From NCBI GenBank assembly GCA_028023455.1, contig JAQFVV010012394.1, positions 19,362,353-19,426,352 of the forward strand: a stretch of DNA of 64,000 nucleotides, given 5' to 3'. Shown here piece after piece: positions 52,200-62,329 of the stretch. The stretch comes from Epiperipatus broadwayi (taxonomy: Eukaryota > Onychophora > Udeonychophora > Euonychophora > Peripatidae). The position numbers and the translations under genes are program-made. Within the stretch, counting starts at the first letter, position 1. Every line of letters begins with the position of its first letter. The notes under the pieces were generated by a model. It was not told the origin of the DNA, did not search any database, and saw only the letters and a list, made by a program, of their open reading frames with translations.

Positions 52200-52219
52200 G
52201 CATATAATACAGGATAATG
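52200..52219 (+). CDS. Candidate 20-nt mini-exon H
   Basis: A run of eight T and GTAG stands before it and AATG/GTAACT after it. It reads HIIQDN, entering in phase 2 and leaving in phase 1, exactly as exon I requires. Confidence 0.3.
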
Positions 52220-52879
52220 GTAACTGCATATTGCAAAAATTCTAATAAATAACTCTTGAAATAATATTAAACTATGGTATTTCATTATCCGATGTTAAGT
52301 GTTCATAGCAAAATACAATTAAATATGCCATAAATTATTTTCTACATCATATAAACTAGCATGTCCGGCAATAAATATATATACAAACTTCAAATGTTGT
52401 GACCAAATTATGATCCGTATTTTCTTTCAATATGAATACATATATGGAGAATTAAGCATTTCATCTCTTAATTCATACTTTGAGTATCCAACATTGAGCA
52501 TACATCAATTGCAAATAATATATGACAATAAACTATAAATTAGTTTTTTATTTTTAGTCATTAATTAATTTCTCAACACTTTATATTTTCTTTTCTTTTT
52601 ATATTGCATCTAAATAAAATGAGTGAAGAGCATTAACGTTTCATCTATCACTATAACTTGTTCAAAAATTAATAATTTATAACAATTACTTCATATTTAA
52701 CGAACTAGTACTTGTTAAACATTTTCAAAACTGTACAATTAATTATTAAAAATTTCTTCCTTACAATATATATTTATATCCATACACCTTTATTTATATA
52801 TTTCAAAGCAAACTTTATTAGGCAAAAAAAAGGTTCCATTCTTCTCAAAAAATAAATTGTATAAAACAACATACTCTTG

Positions 52880-52998
52880 GAAATATTTTAAAACACAAAA
52901 AAAATATTTTTTTTTTTTTTTACCCCTTGCGTTTTTTTCCCTTCCCACCTTTTTATTTTTTTATTTTTTTTTTTGAGTTTTTTTTTTTTTTCCCTTAT
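52880..52998. repeat. Low-complexity T-rich tract
   Basis: An A-run turns into long T runs interrupted by TACCCCTTGCG and CCCTTCCCACC. This region is prone to length error in assembly. Confidence 0.8.
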
Positions 52999-53110
52999 GC
53001 TTTAATGTTAAGGAAGTTTTACTTAATTAGTTATATTTGTGATGTAAATCTACTTAATAAAACAAGCTCTCTTCGTTTTTTAAAATAACATGCTAATCTT
53101 TTATCTAAAT

Positions 53111-53175
53111 CAGGTGCTTCTCAAACTTATTTTTATAAAGGCTCTCCTAGAATGTCTAGAAACATTTTTTGCCTC
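53111..53175 (+). mobile_element. Single hAT-like terminal sequence
   Basis: CAGGTGCTTCTCAAACTTAT then TTTTATAAAGGCTCTCC and TTTTTTGCCTCCC follow the layout of hAT ends (CAGNGNTTCTCAAACTTTTT, then GGCCCCC pieces). No partner end was found. Confidence 0.45.
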
Positions 53176-53692
53176 CCAAAAGAAAAAAAATGATAGTAGA
53201 AGCATATGCTGTTATTATACAATTTGTTGTATTTATATGTAGTTCATTTAAATAGTTTTCTTATTTATGTTTTCATTATAATACAAAATACTTAAAATAA
53301 TTACAAATATTATAAAAGTCATGAAATATGAAACAAAACTTATTAACAAAAGAGATTTTAATATCAATTCAATATGATATTATTGCTGCACAAAAAGATA
53401 ATATCAGGTGAAATATTTAACCACAATTTTTATAATTTTTTCCAATGTTTTGTGTTAATAAATGCTTATTTTTAATTGGTAATAATGATGAAAGTACAGT
53501 TTTATAAAGATATATGGATGCGATTGGAACCAGAATATTTAAGGCTGTGTTACAGTGCTGATTTATATGGATTGTAAAATAAACCTAGGTCCATAGTTTA
53601 ATATGTAGATTTTCACATTAAAATTTAAAAAGTATATATAAAAATAAATCTAATTATCTACTTTTCATATAAAAATTTGAAATTTATTTTAG

Positions 53693-53868
53693 CGGTTTTT
53701 CTTGATAAGATCCTTAATCCATCAAGACCGTCAAAGAGATATGCAAAATATTGGTTAGACCTGAGTGCTTTAAACCAAAGAAAAAGACCAAAATTTCTTA
53801 ATTACTTAGATATGATTACTATTTTAAGCAATCATTGTTTTTGTTATCATTTGATTTTCCAAACTTGA
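53693..53868 (+). CDS. Candidate terminal exon I of a plus-strand gene
   Basis: After a strong 3' splice site (AAATTTGAAATTTATTTTAG) the frame reads VFLDKILNPSRPSKRYAKYW, LDLSALNQRKRPKFLNYLDM, then ITILSNHCFCYHLIFQT and TGA. The charged, proline- and arginine-containing middle is unlike chance AT-rich frames. It accepts phase 1 from mini-exon H. No convincing donor lies before the stop, and AATAAA follows, which is why I read it as the last exon. An internal-exon reading with a weak GTTAGA or GTTTTT donor cannot be excluded. Family not recognised. Confidence 0.45.
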
Positions 53869-54087
53869 TGCTTTATGGTAATTTTTAACCAATATATATG
53901 ACTTTTTTTTTTTTGTCTTATAAATTTTTTGCATTAGCTGATTAGGATTCCAATGAAAAATAACTAACTCCAGCAAACAATTTGTAACTTCCAGTTCTCT
54001 CATAATTTTTTGATTAGGTTCACACTAATTTGACTAAAAAATAGTTGGTGATTCTAATTAACAAAGTCAAAACACATAGCTAAAGAA

Positions 54088-54093
54088 AATAAA
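54088..54093 (+). promoter_or_regulatory. Candidate poly(A) signal
   Basis: AATAAA followed at once by TGTTTTTATTATTTTTT, a T-rich downstream element, about 220 bp after the TGA of exon I. Such hexamers are common in AT-rich DNA; position is the main argument. Confidence 0.35.
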
Positions 54094-54600
54094 ATGTTTT
54101 TATTATTTTTTAAATCAATTAACCTTATACAGTGAAGTCACACTATATATGCTACATCAACATACACTATTTCAATTATTTACTATCTAAAAAAAAAAAT
54201 GTAAATAATATTAAAAAAAAAAATTGTAAAGAAACAAAAATGAAATTATTGAAATTCACCAACTTAGTAAATTTTACAAATCTTAGTATGAGACAAATCT
54301 CAAACACGAATTTATTTAACCATATTTTTTTGATACAGAATACAATACAGCATTTTAATTATAAGCAAATGTAAAGAAACAAAAAAAATATATTTATAAT
54401 TAAAAAAAGCAATATTGAAATTTATAAATTTAATAAATCTTATGATATGGTAGTGTGTTGGAGTGCCAGACATGATGACTTTTAAAAAACAAAACATTAA
54501 AATTTATAAATTACCATACAGTAGTAGCCCTTACATGATCATGTTTATCAATAACATTTCAAGACTTAGCTGATGAACATGATAATGTTTCCCAGGATAG
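54094..54600. other. AT-rich stretch
   Basis: No gene supported. A repeated ACAAATCTTA/AATTTATAAATTTAATAA motif and A runs occur; frames are Lys/Asn/Ile-rich by composition. Confidence 0.5.
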
Positions 54601-55735
54601 CCTATTTCAAGCGCAATCTAAATTACTTAACAAGATAAATTCATTTTGCACATGTCTTTTTTGGAAAGGGAAGACTGTAGCTACAGTATAAGAAAATGCA
54701 AAAGCATTCCAAATGGAATAGACTGTCTTTACATTCAGTACAACTAATGCAATTCCAACGTACGCTCAATTTATTAAGGAGCTTAGAAAGGTGTACCCCA
54801 GAAATTGTACCTCCAAGCATAATAAAACCAACAGATACTTTGCCGCCTCTGGGAAAAGGTTGGCTGAACAACATAATAAATGAAATTGCCGAAACCACAG
54901 TGATTCCCTTTCAATGGGATTCAACAAAAATTACTTACTGGGAAGTTTACTTGCTTATAAACAAAATGCCATTGATAGAGCGCATGCAATTGGATATCAT
55001 CAACCGCAATTTAATTAGAAGGTTCAAAAGGTGGAATCTAGAATCTAAATTCTTTGACTTTCTTCTCAAATTACACATGGATGCGCTGCCCACACACTTT
55101 TCTAATAACTCGAAGAGGCTTTACCATAATAGAATTGCTCTGTCCTCTATATAAGAGAGAGGAAGATACAATTTATCATATATTAGAAAAATGTATAATG
55201 ATGCAGGAATACAGAAGCATAGTACAGTCTGTATATCGTTACAAATAGCCACTCATTCCCTTATTAAGTAAAGCAATAGTGAATGGTCAATATCTCATAG
55301 TGAGAAGTGTTACCTTACTAGTGTTCAATGCCTACATTAACAAGATGTGAAAGGATATTTGGCTCGAACAATACTACAATCTCACAGTTATTTATTGGAA
55401 AGCTTAGGAAACTAGAGCTAGAGATCAACTCATTTCACCCCAATATATATATAGCGCAACATGGGAACTGTTCTCTCAAAGTATATGAACAAGACATAAA
55501 CTAAATGAAGTGGAACAGAAGAACTTCGTGATCTCAATGAACGCATGGAGGGAATGAGATGAAAGAATTCGCATTCGAGAGAGTGGCAAAGAAATAAGTA
55601 ACAAGAAGGGTATTACTATTGTATTGTAAATGTGGTTTTTGAAGAAGTAATTCAGGTTTAATTTAAAGTGTTTTAACAAATTGAAACAAGAATGATCAAG
55701 TTCAAATAAATCTTTGCTTTAATAAAAAAAAAAAA
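54600..55735 (+). mobile_element. 5'-truncated LINE with poly(A) tail
   Basis: The plus strand reads the region C-terminal to reverse transcriptase: DSLFQAQSKLLNKINSF, LGKGWLNNIINEI, then YWEVYLLINKMPLIERMQLD and FFDFLLKLHMDALPTHFSNN. A frameshift near 55080-55130 leads to LLCPLYKREEDTIYHILEKC (55133-55195), the zinc-binding C-terminal motif of many LINE polyproteins with one Cys replaced by Tyr. It ends in AATAAAAAAAAAAAA at about 55721-55735. The catalytic RT core is absent, which fits 5' truncation on insertion. Clade not resolved. Confidence 0.7.
54696..55154 (+). pseudogene. LINE post-RT region, open fragment
   Basis: This 152-codon frame lies within the truncated LINE. It has no RT catalytic motif, stops before the CPLYK zinc-finger motif because of a frameshift, and its ATG is not a natural start. 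The LPTHFSNNSKRLYHNRIAL stretch is the usual linker before the C-terminal zinc finger. Confidence 0.6.
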
Positions 55736-58665
55736 TCTGTAACTATTTGGACCTGCAAGTCTTTGGGAATTTCAGCCATTGGAATCCAAGTTTGAGCTAG
55801 AAATAACTAGCTTCTTGAGTTCTTAAGTGTATTGTGACATGAGCTGGAACTCGCAAACTGTACTTTAAACCCAGTCAAGCCCGAGATTTAGGTCAGGGAC
55901 CAGCCTGAGTTCGAACCCACTCTCTAAGCCCCAGATCAAACACCTAATGGATAACATAACGATGATACACGAGAATTAATTTTAAATCCGGCTCACTAGA
56001 AAAGCATGGGAAGACAATGAGACATCTATTACTATGACTAAACTAAAATATATATGCAGGCTTAACTTGTGGAAGTGGAGAAAAGAAGGAATTCGAACTA
56101 CTCAAATAAGTTAGACAATAAAATATATTTTAATATACTGACAAATTATTATACATTTATAAATTAATTGCAAACATTAGTATGTGCGTGAATGAGCAAG
56201 CGGAAACGATAGATAATCATATATTGTCATTCACACGATTATTTCTCATATGCTCTTTTATTAATTAAATAATATATACTATACATAAACACACATCTTT
56301 GGTGGGTCCAATATTAAGATGCCAATTGAATATTAGAAAGAATTACATAATACTGCCATTAACGCTTTGATTTACGGTTCAGAAACATGGTGATTGACAT
56401 ATATTTCTAGGAAAATTCCGAAATTCATTATACATATGATAGAAACTATTTTTACGCCATTGAGGTCGTGAAAATAAAAAAATACATTTGAAAGATTATA
56501 TTTGAATCTATGACAAAATATTTAATGAAAAATTATTTTAACAATAGTAAGACGAACGCTTTATTTTCCCCAAGGCATATACTCTTAAATAGATATATAA
56601 ATTATGACGGTGAGATTGTATATGATTGAAATAAATTTAATCAATAAAACGAGAAGTAGTTTGCATTTATATATATTTTTAAACAGCGCAATTTCATTAT
56701 TATTACAGCACTAAAACTAGGTCATAAGCAAAAGGAATAATAATATGAAGTTTGCGCGGTACTGACATAATAGCCAAAAATAACTAAGAGGAGATGGTCG
56801 TGCTTCTGGACGAAAACAAAGTCTAAGCCCCCCCTTTTGGGTAGTGCTTAGAGAAAAGTGGATAGGCATGGCGTGGCCCAGACTTTTGCTGGTATAACTG
56901 ACGCAAGAGACCTTTTATCTACGAAGCGAATATGCATAGTGTGTGCCGAAGTTACGGGATCACCGCCAGAGGCATTTTATATGAAATAAATGTGATTCTG
57001 GATAGCTCAACTATCTACGGAATGAGATATGAGAAGAAATCTATGGGTTTGAACTTGTCACAACCCCCAGATTAGAAAACTAGAAGCACGTAATATATCT
57101 ATATACGAAGATAGCCAAATGTCAGTAACGCAGTAATGATACGTGTCACTAACGACATAGAGTAAATTTTACTGCTTTAAAATAAATGTCCCTTGTCTGA
57201 GTACTATAATTTAGACAAATAATACGTTATGCAGTTACAATATATATAGAGAGATTTACATTTCATTTACTTAAAATATACTTGAAGACTTTATTTATCA
57301 AAAGTAACATTAAGATTTACCCCCTTCCCTTTCTGTTATTTAATATAAATAAATCCCACCTTCGTTGATTTTACAATAACTGAAATATTTAAATACAATA
57401 TTTGAAATTTTAAGAGTACGGAAAATATAAGAAGACTGGCAGTTATAGAAAATAATTAATGGGTCACTCTTTCAGAATTGAATAAAGACAAAACATTTTA
57501 AAATATTTCAAAGCGTTAATTAGCTTAAGTTCTGGATTCACCCTGGGTAGAAAATTCAGAATTAAACAAATATATTTTTATAATAAACCATAAAATGCTG
57601 ATTCGTAAAAACAAACTGGCGAACATATTAATATATAATGCATTATATATATATTTTAAAGGGACGTTAATAACCTTTTCATGAAGGTTTAGAAAAAAAA
57701 AATGACAGAAAAGATTTTTAGAAATTAAGCTCGCCAGCTTGTGAGATTGGTATATTAAAAATAAAAGCACACATAAAATCAAGTAATAAATAAATGACCG
57801 CACCAAAATTAAAGAAAGTTAGAGCATATGAGATAGAATTAAATTTAAAGAAATCATTTGAGAGCAATTACATATTATATATAGAAATTAACTAAGAGCA
57901 AATTACATATTAACAAAAACAAAGTTAAATAATATATTAAAAGAAATCTTGATAGATGAGTTAGGCTAAATTTAGTTTGAGATGACGGCTTGAAAAGTTA
58001 CCTTGCAATTTTAAGAGTCCAATTTAAAGTATGGCTCGTGCACGGCAATTGAAATGCAAGTTCTTCGGTGGCAGCAAGCTTCTATTAGCATTTTTAAAGT
58101 TCTCCATCGGGCCTTTACTTCACTTTAGGGTAGCAGAATATTATGGCAGCAGAAGACGACCCACAAGGGTCGGGAAAAGCTTTTACTAGATCATTTTTAG
58201 ATTTCAAAACAGCATAGTATCTAGTAGCAATCACTTCTCTCAATAGTAGCTAATCTCTTTGTCTCTCAAAATTCGGCCATTTTATACTTTTTCTTTATCG
58301 GTTGTTTTTGAAGGCAACAGTAAGATAACATCCAAAAATTAATTCAAATCTATTTCCAGATTAGAAATAGATTTGACAAAATGTTTATAACAAAAGTATC
58401 TAATCTTAATCCCATTTTAAGTAAAAACTTTAATTAAAAATACCTTCCCCAGATTAAAACAACCCCTTAATTATTTTTAGATAATTACTGTAGCATCTTC
58501 CATATTGGATTTTACAAAATATACAGTTTAAAAGAAAAAAAAACCAAGCAATTTAAAAAGAAAAAGTTTTAAAAAAATGACGTATAATAAAATATTTAAA
58601 ACATCAATCTTTTGTTAGTAATTTTGCTCCTATATATATATTTGAGTCGCACCTATGTATTTTAA
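55736..58665. other. Intergenic stretch, less AT-rich, mostly unexplained
   Basis: The base composition rises in G+C compared with the left part. A pol III B-box-like GAGTTCGAACCCACTC lies at 55911-55926. The segment 56756-57080 contains CCCCCCCTTTTGGGT and GATCACCGCCAGAGGCAT, and a TGGGTTTGAACTTGTC B-box-like site near 57044. At 58031-58189 a 52-codon frame begins MARARQLKCKFFGGSKLLL; no motif supports it. I recognise no complete element. Confidence 0.4.
56340..56460 (+). mobile_element. Scrap of an RTE-like LINE C-terminal region
   Basis: The plus strand reads NTAINALIYGSETW then LTYISRKIPKFIIHMI, matching the LLYGSETW-(x)n-KIQxFIN block downstream of RTE-type reverse transcriptases. Nothing else of the element remains. 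Confidence 0.55.
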
Positions 58666-58666
58666 T

Positions 58667-58820
58667 AAAAAAAAAAAGTCATAAAATTAATAATAATAAA
58701 AATGTTACAAGTTAAAATTTTATAATTTAGGTGCGCATATCAAAAAAAAAAAAAAATCATAAAATTAATAATAATAAAAATGTTAAAAGTTAAAATTTTA
58801 TAATTTAGGTGCGCATATCA
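58667..58820 (+). repeat. 77-bp tandem duplication
   Basis: Two copies of an A-run followed by TCATAAAATTAATAATAATA, TGTTAMAAGTTAAAATTTTA and TAATTTAGGTGCGCATATCA, nearly identical apart from A-run length and one substitution. Confidence 0.92.
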
Positions 58821-59599
58821 AATATATACATAAAATAGATATATATAACAAAAGGAGCGGGATGGGAAATAGGGTTTGAATAAAAGTTAATAGATGGAAA
58901 CATGAAGCTCAATCTTAAGTTAAGATTGACTGCTTCATTTCTCTGCACATACAATGAAACAAAAACATTAAAAAAAATGCCTTGACTAGGAGTTTTCAAG
59001 TGACGACCAAAAGAACAACGAAAAAAAAAAAATTATATGTACATTCATTTTTTTTTTTTTTGCTGAGTTAAGTGTTCTGTTATTTCACCTTGTTTTAAGA
59101 AAAAAAAATACATTTCCCGCCTAACCACTCACTGCTTCCCATAGTGTGCTTAATAATATCATAAGTATACTATTGTATATCATAGATAAATTTAGTTTAT
59201 CACTATATGTAAACATATAAATTCAAAGTCTAATCAACCTGGGGGGGGGGGGTTTCTTCAGCTTATGTTGAAAGCTTTCTTTCAGAATTTCATTTACAAT
59301 ATTTTCTGTAATAAAATATTTGCTAAAAGTTTTACAAAGTTTAAATACAGCTATAAAATGGATAAGGATTTAAAGTCATCAAAACAATTAGAGAAGACAT
59401 TGTCCCTTATAATGAGACTGCTATTATATTTCTATAGGGAAAAAACATCATTGAAGAAAATTAATATGACTCGGGGCTAATTTAATTATGAAGTCTAGAT
59501 CTGTTATTTATCTGAAGGTTTGTAATGATGGTATATTATAAGATGTGATATGTTGGACTATTTCCATCATTTATGAGTGAATGTTGAATGTATAGAAAA
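58821..59599. other. AT-rich stretch with poly(G) run
   Basis: Twelve consecutive G at 59241-59252 are unusual in this DNA. No gene; frames at 58805 (minus) and 59265 (plus) show no motif. Confidence 0.5.
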
Positions 59600-59812
59600 T
59601 TTTAAACTTTATTTAAACTTTCAAAATACAAACAATACTAATAACACACAAATAGATAATACAGGTTAGTAATTATTCTCCACTCTTCAGGTGTTGCTGG
59701 CCTATATGCACACTGACAATATTCGCTTAGAAATTGAACTCACACCTTTAGATTCTTGAATATTGAATTTAAGGCAATGCTCTACCAACTGAGCTATTTT
59801 GTCAAAAGCAAC
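59600..59812 (-). mobile_element. tRNA-derived SINE
   Basis: On the minus strand TAGCTCAGTTGGTAGAGC (about 59780-59797) is an exact pol III A-box and D-arm sequence, and GTGTGAGTTCAATTTC (about 59731-59746) a B box, spaced as in a tRNA. The anticodon arm and acceptor stem do not pair properly, so it is not a working tRNA gene. The body continues downstream with GTCAGTGTGCATATAGGCCA. The 3' boundary at about 59600 is approximate. Confidence 0.7.
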
Positions 59813-59844
59813 ATATATTAGAAATTTTATATATTTATATATGA

Positions 59845-59893
59845 GGGTTGGTTCAAATCCTCCCGAGTCCTTCAATTTTTTTTTTTTTTAATT
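59845..59893 (+). mobile_element. tRNA-like 3' fragment with T tail
   Basis: GGTTGGTTCAAATCCTCCCG followed by AGTCCTTCAATTTTTTTTTT holds a B box and a long T run like a pol III terminator or reversed tail. The A-box half is missing. Confidence 0.35.
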
Positions 59894-59929
59894 AGGTTAA
59901 TTAGTTTTTTTTCCCTAAGAGCAAGATTA

Positions 59930-60260
59930 ATTAGTCTTCCATACATTGTGTATTGCCACACTGGGGATAGGATTATTTACCATTCTCATATGAGCAGCTT
60001 CCTTGAATTTTCTTCTATGAATTTTTTCCTCTTTATCCAATATCTTTGTATTTTCCCACTTAAGTATATGGTCATTAGTACATACATGATCTGCTATGGT
60101 AGACACATTAGTTTTTTTCTCTTTTAACCATTAGTTTGTGCTCCTTCAATCACTGTTCAACAGGTGGACAGGTCTCACCAATGTATTTTCTTCCACATTC
60201 ACATGGTATTTCATAGATGCAGTTTCTGTTCTTCAGCATTTCCAGTTTAGACTTAGTAGA
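59930..60260 (-). pseudogene. Penelope GIY-YIG endonuclease, broken
   Basis: Minus-strand reading gives MLKNRNCIYEIPCECGRKYI followed by GETCPPVEQ, then a TGA at about 60148, then LKEHKLMVKREK, and after a further frameshift ADHVCTNDHILKWENTKIL and RRKFKEAA. These match the GIY-YIG order in Penelope elements: YxIPCxCGxxYIGET, xLxEH and a downstream xHxxxW. The YIGET residues (60171-60185) are intact; a stop and a frameshift disable the domain. Confidence 0.85.
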
Positions 60261-60309
60261 AGTAAGCATTCCTCAAAGTGTGGTATGGATTTGGAAAGCA
60301 GTTCTAATG

Positions 60310-60960
60310 CTATATTGACTGCAGATTTTCTTTGTCCACCATTCCTGGTATGTATGGATACACTACCATACCAATAATTGTTTTCTCTTTTGGTGTCTCT
60401 TTGTGTTGTCTATTGAAGGTTTTTCTGATGACTGCTAACCATTCTTCATGAATCTTTTCTTTTTCCAAATCACTGGTTTCTGAACAAAACTTCTTGGCTC
60501 TGTTCCATAGTAATAGTACAATTCCTTGTTTAGTGCTTCTTGTATAATTGGAAATATATGCCAAGTATTTGCCACTATGTGTTGGTTTCCTATACATTGT
60601 TGTTTTTACTTTGCCCTGAGGGAGTCTTGTCACAAGAACATCCAAGAATCCCAATTTTTGTTCTTGTTCTGATTCCATTATGAATTTAATTGTAGGAAAT
60701 ATGTTAATATGCATCCAGAATGACTGTAATTTTACCTCACCATGTGGCCATACCACAAATATATCATCAACATATTGAAGCCACACTTTAGGTGGACATG
60801 GAGTAGTGTTTATGGCTGTGGTTTCAAGTTCTTCCATGTAAATGTTGCCGAGCAAAGGTGACAGTGATGATCCCATGGCCATCCCTTGATTTTGTTGGAA
60901 GAATTCTGAGTTATATTGAAAGTATGTTGTTGTTACACAGAATGTTAATAATTCCATTAT
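60310..60960 (-). pseudogene. Penelope reverse transcriptase, palm to thumb part
   Basis: The frame reads MELLTFCVTTTYFQYNSEFF, QQNQGMAMGSSLSPLLGNIY, then WLQYVDDIFVVW (catalytic YVDD at 60763-60774), KLGFLDVLVTRLPQGKV, TMYRKPTHSGKYLAYISNY and EEWLAVIRKTFNRQH. These are the conserved RT4 to RT7 blocks of Penelope-like elements, including the typical GMAMGSSLSP and LGFLDV. The open frame continues artificially upstream into the inserted element. Without its N-terminal half and with a broken endonuclease, it cannot act. Confidence 0.9.
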
Positions 60961-62054
60961 ACACCTGGGTCTCGTTTTACGCGATAGAAAACACGCGCAA
61001 ACAAAATTGCGCAAAAATAGACGTAACTTACATAGGAAAAGGGGTGTGTGCCGTCTGTGATTTTTCAAAATTCGCGTAAAAGCAAAGCACCAACGTGTAA
61101 ATTACTTTAAAATTCGCGCAAAAATAAGGAAATAAAATATGACTAATAAAAAATTTCAAATTTGAAAAAAATTGATACAAGACAAACTTTTTTTAACTAT
61201 AATATTTAATTTTATTCAAAATAATATATTTTTATGCATAATTTACAGTACGGTAATTTACATTTTTTTATACACGTTTTAATTATTATCGCTATTTGCC
61301 AAAACACACGTTCGTTTGCATTCTCATGTTGTGTTAATGTTTTTCTGTTGACAACGTAATTAGTAATTAATCTTTGAGACGATGATTTTATTAATTGTTT
61401 ATGAACTTAGACTTATGTAATAAAAAGACATTTATTCACAACTGCTGGGAAAAATTTAATTAAAACTAACAACTAAAAATTAAATTATTATTTTTGTCTT
61501 TAATTTTCAATTCCGTTTAAAAATCAAATTTCACATCACATTATTTCAAGTCTCGTAAGTAATTTTTAAATTGTTAATTACAATTAAAAATCAGATTTTA
61601 ATTTTTAATTGTCAAATTTAATTGTGCCCACTGCTATTACTGACCTTTTAAAAATAAACTTATGGACACTAAATGATTAATAATTGATTACGTTCTTTTT
61701 TAAAAAGCAAAAACAGAATGTGATTTAAAATGCAAAATTAATATGCACAATGTTTGAATAAATTTACATTATAATCTTGTAAAATTTAATGTGTATATAC
61801 ATAAAATGTGGAAATCATGATTTTAATTTCATTATTGCATAAAATCTTACTATTATAAAGCACTGAAAATATTGAAATTACTAAGTTGAAAGTCAAATTC
61901 CAATAATGTGCTATTACTTTCAATATAACGTAAGTGCGCAAAATTTATTATTTAAAGTAATAGCGCAATATCGGAGTTCGACTTCAGGTGAAACTCGAAT
62001 CGCGCAACTTCAAAATCGTGTTAAATAAGTCCGCGTAAAAAGAGACCCAGGTGT
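60961..62054. mobile_element. 1094-bp TIR element inserted in the Penelope RT (family 2)
   Basis: The ends ACACCTGGGTCTCGTTTTAC and, from the right, ACACCTGGGTCTCTTTTTAC continue to ACGCG in both arms. Both flanks are ATTAT (60956-60960 and 62055-62059), so a 5-bp duplication, or a 3-bp TTA if the terminal T is counted inside the element. Subterminal regions on both sides are rich in CGCG/GCGC-AAA motifs. The centre is AT-rich. No transposase frame. The ends do not match family 1 here; superfamily unresolved. Confidence 0.88.
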
Positions 62055-62099
62055 ATTATCAATAGGTAAAGCTGTTCTAGTTTATAGACTATCATCATC

Positions 62100-62210
62100 A
62101 TATAATCTTTTCCTTACAATAGAGAATGCCTCATCACATGGTACATTTGTAAACAGACTTTCCACATGAGGCATTCTCTATTGTAAGGAAAAGGTTATAT
62201 GATGATAATA
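62100..62210. repeat. Short palindrome within Penelope copy 1
   Basis: CATCATATAATCTTTTCCTT to GAATGCCTCATCACATGG (62100-62147) is mirrored by CCACATGAGGCATTCTC to GGAAAAGGTTATATGATG (62164-62206). In the minus-strand reading, the RT sequence passes SKHFVN, meets an inverted copy of about 45 bp, then resumes at SLFTNVPCDEAFSIVRKRLY. A local template switch during copying would explain it. Confidence 0.85.
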
Positions 62211-62329
62211 GTTTACAAAGTGCTTAGAATCCCTGATGAACGACTGTGTCCTGTGTGCCAATGGACTAAGAACTTTGAGAATTAATTTTGACATAGTGAA
62301 TTTCTAGAACTAACAATAGGTCATAATGG

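Noticed and set aside
52880-52998. Promoter-like T-rich tract
   Set aside because: Simple low-complexity sequence with no associated transcription start signal.
58031-58189. 52-codon frame starting MARARQLKCKF
   Set aside because: No motif, splice signal or neighbouring gene supports it; chance is likely at this length.
59730-59812. Functional tRNA gene on the minus strand
   Set aside because: The D arm and A box are excellent, but acceptor and anticodon stems do not pair and no terminator follows; a SINE explains it better.
60858-61079. 73-codon plus-strand frame
   Set aside because: It spans the junction between the Penelope RT (antisense) and the inserted TIR element, so it is a composite artefact.
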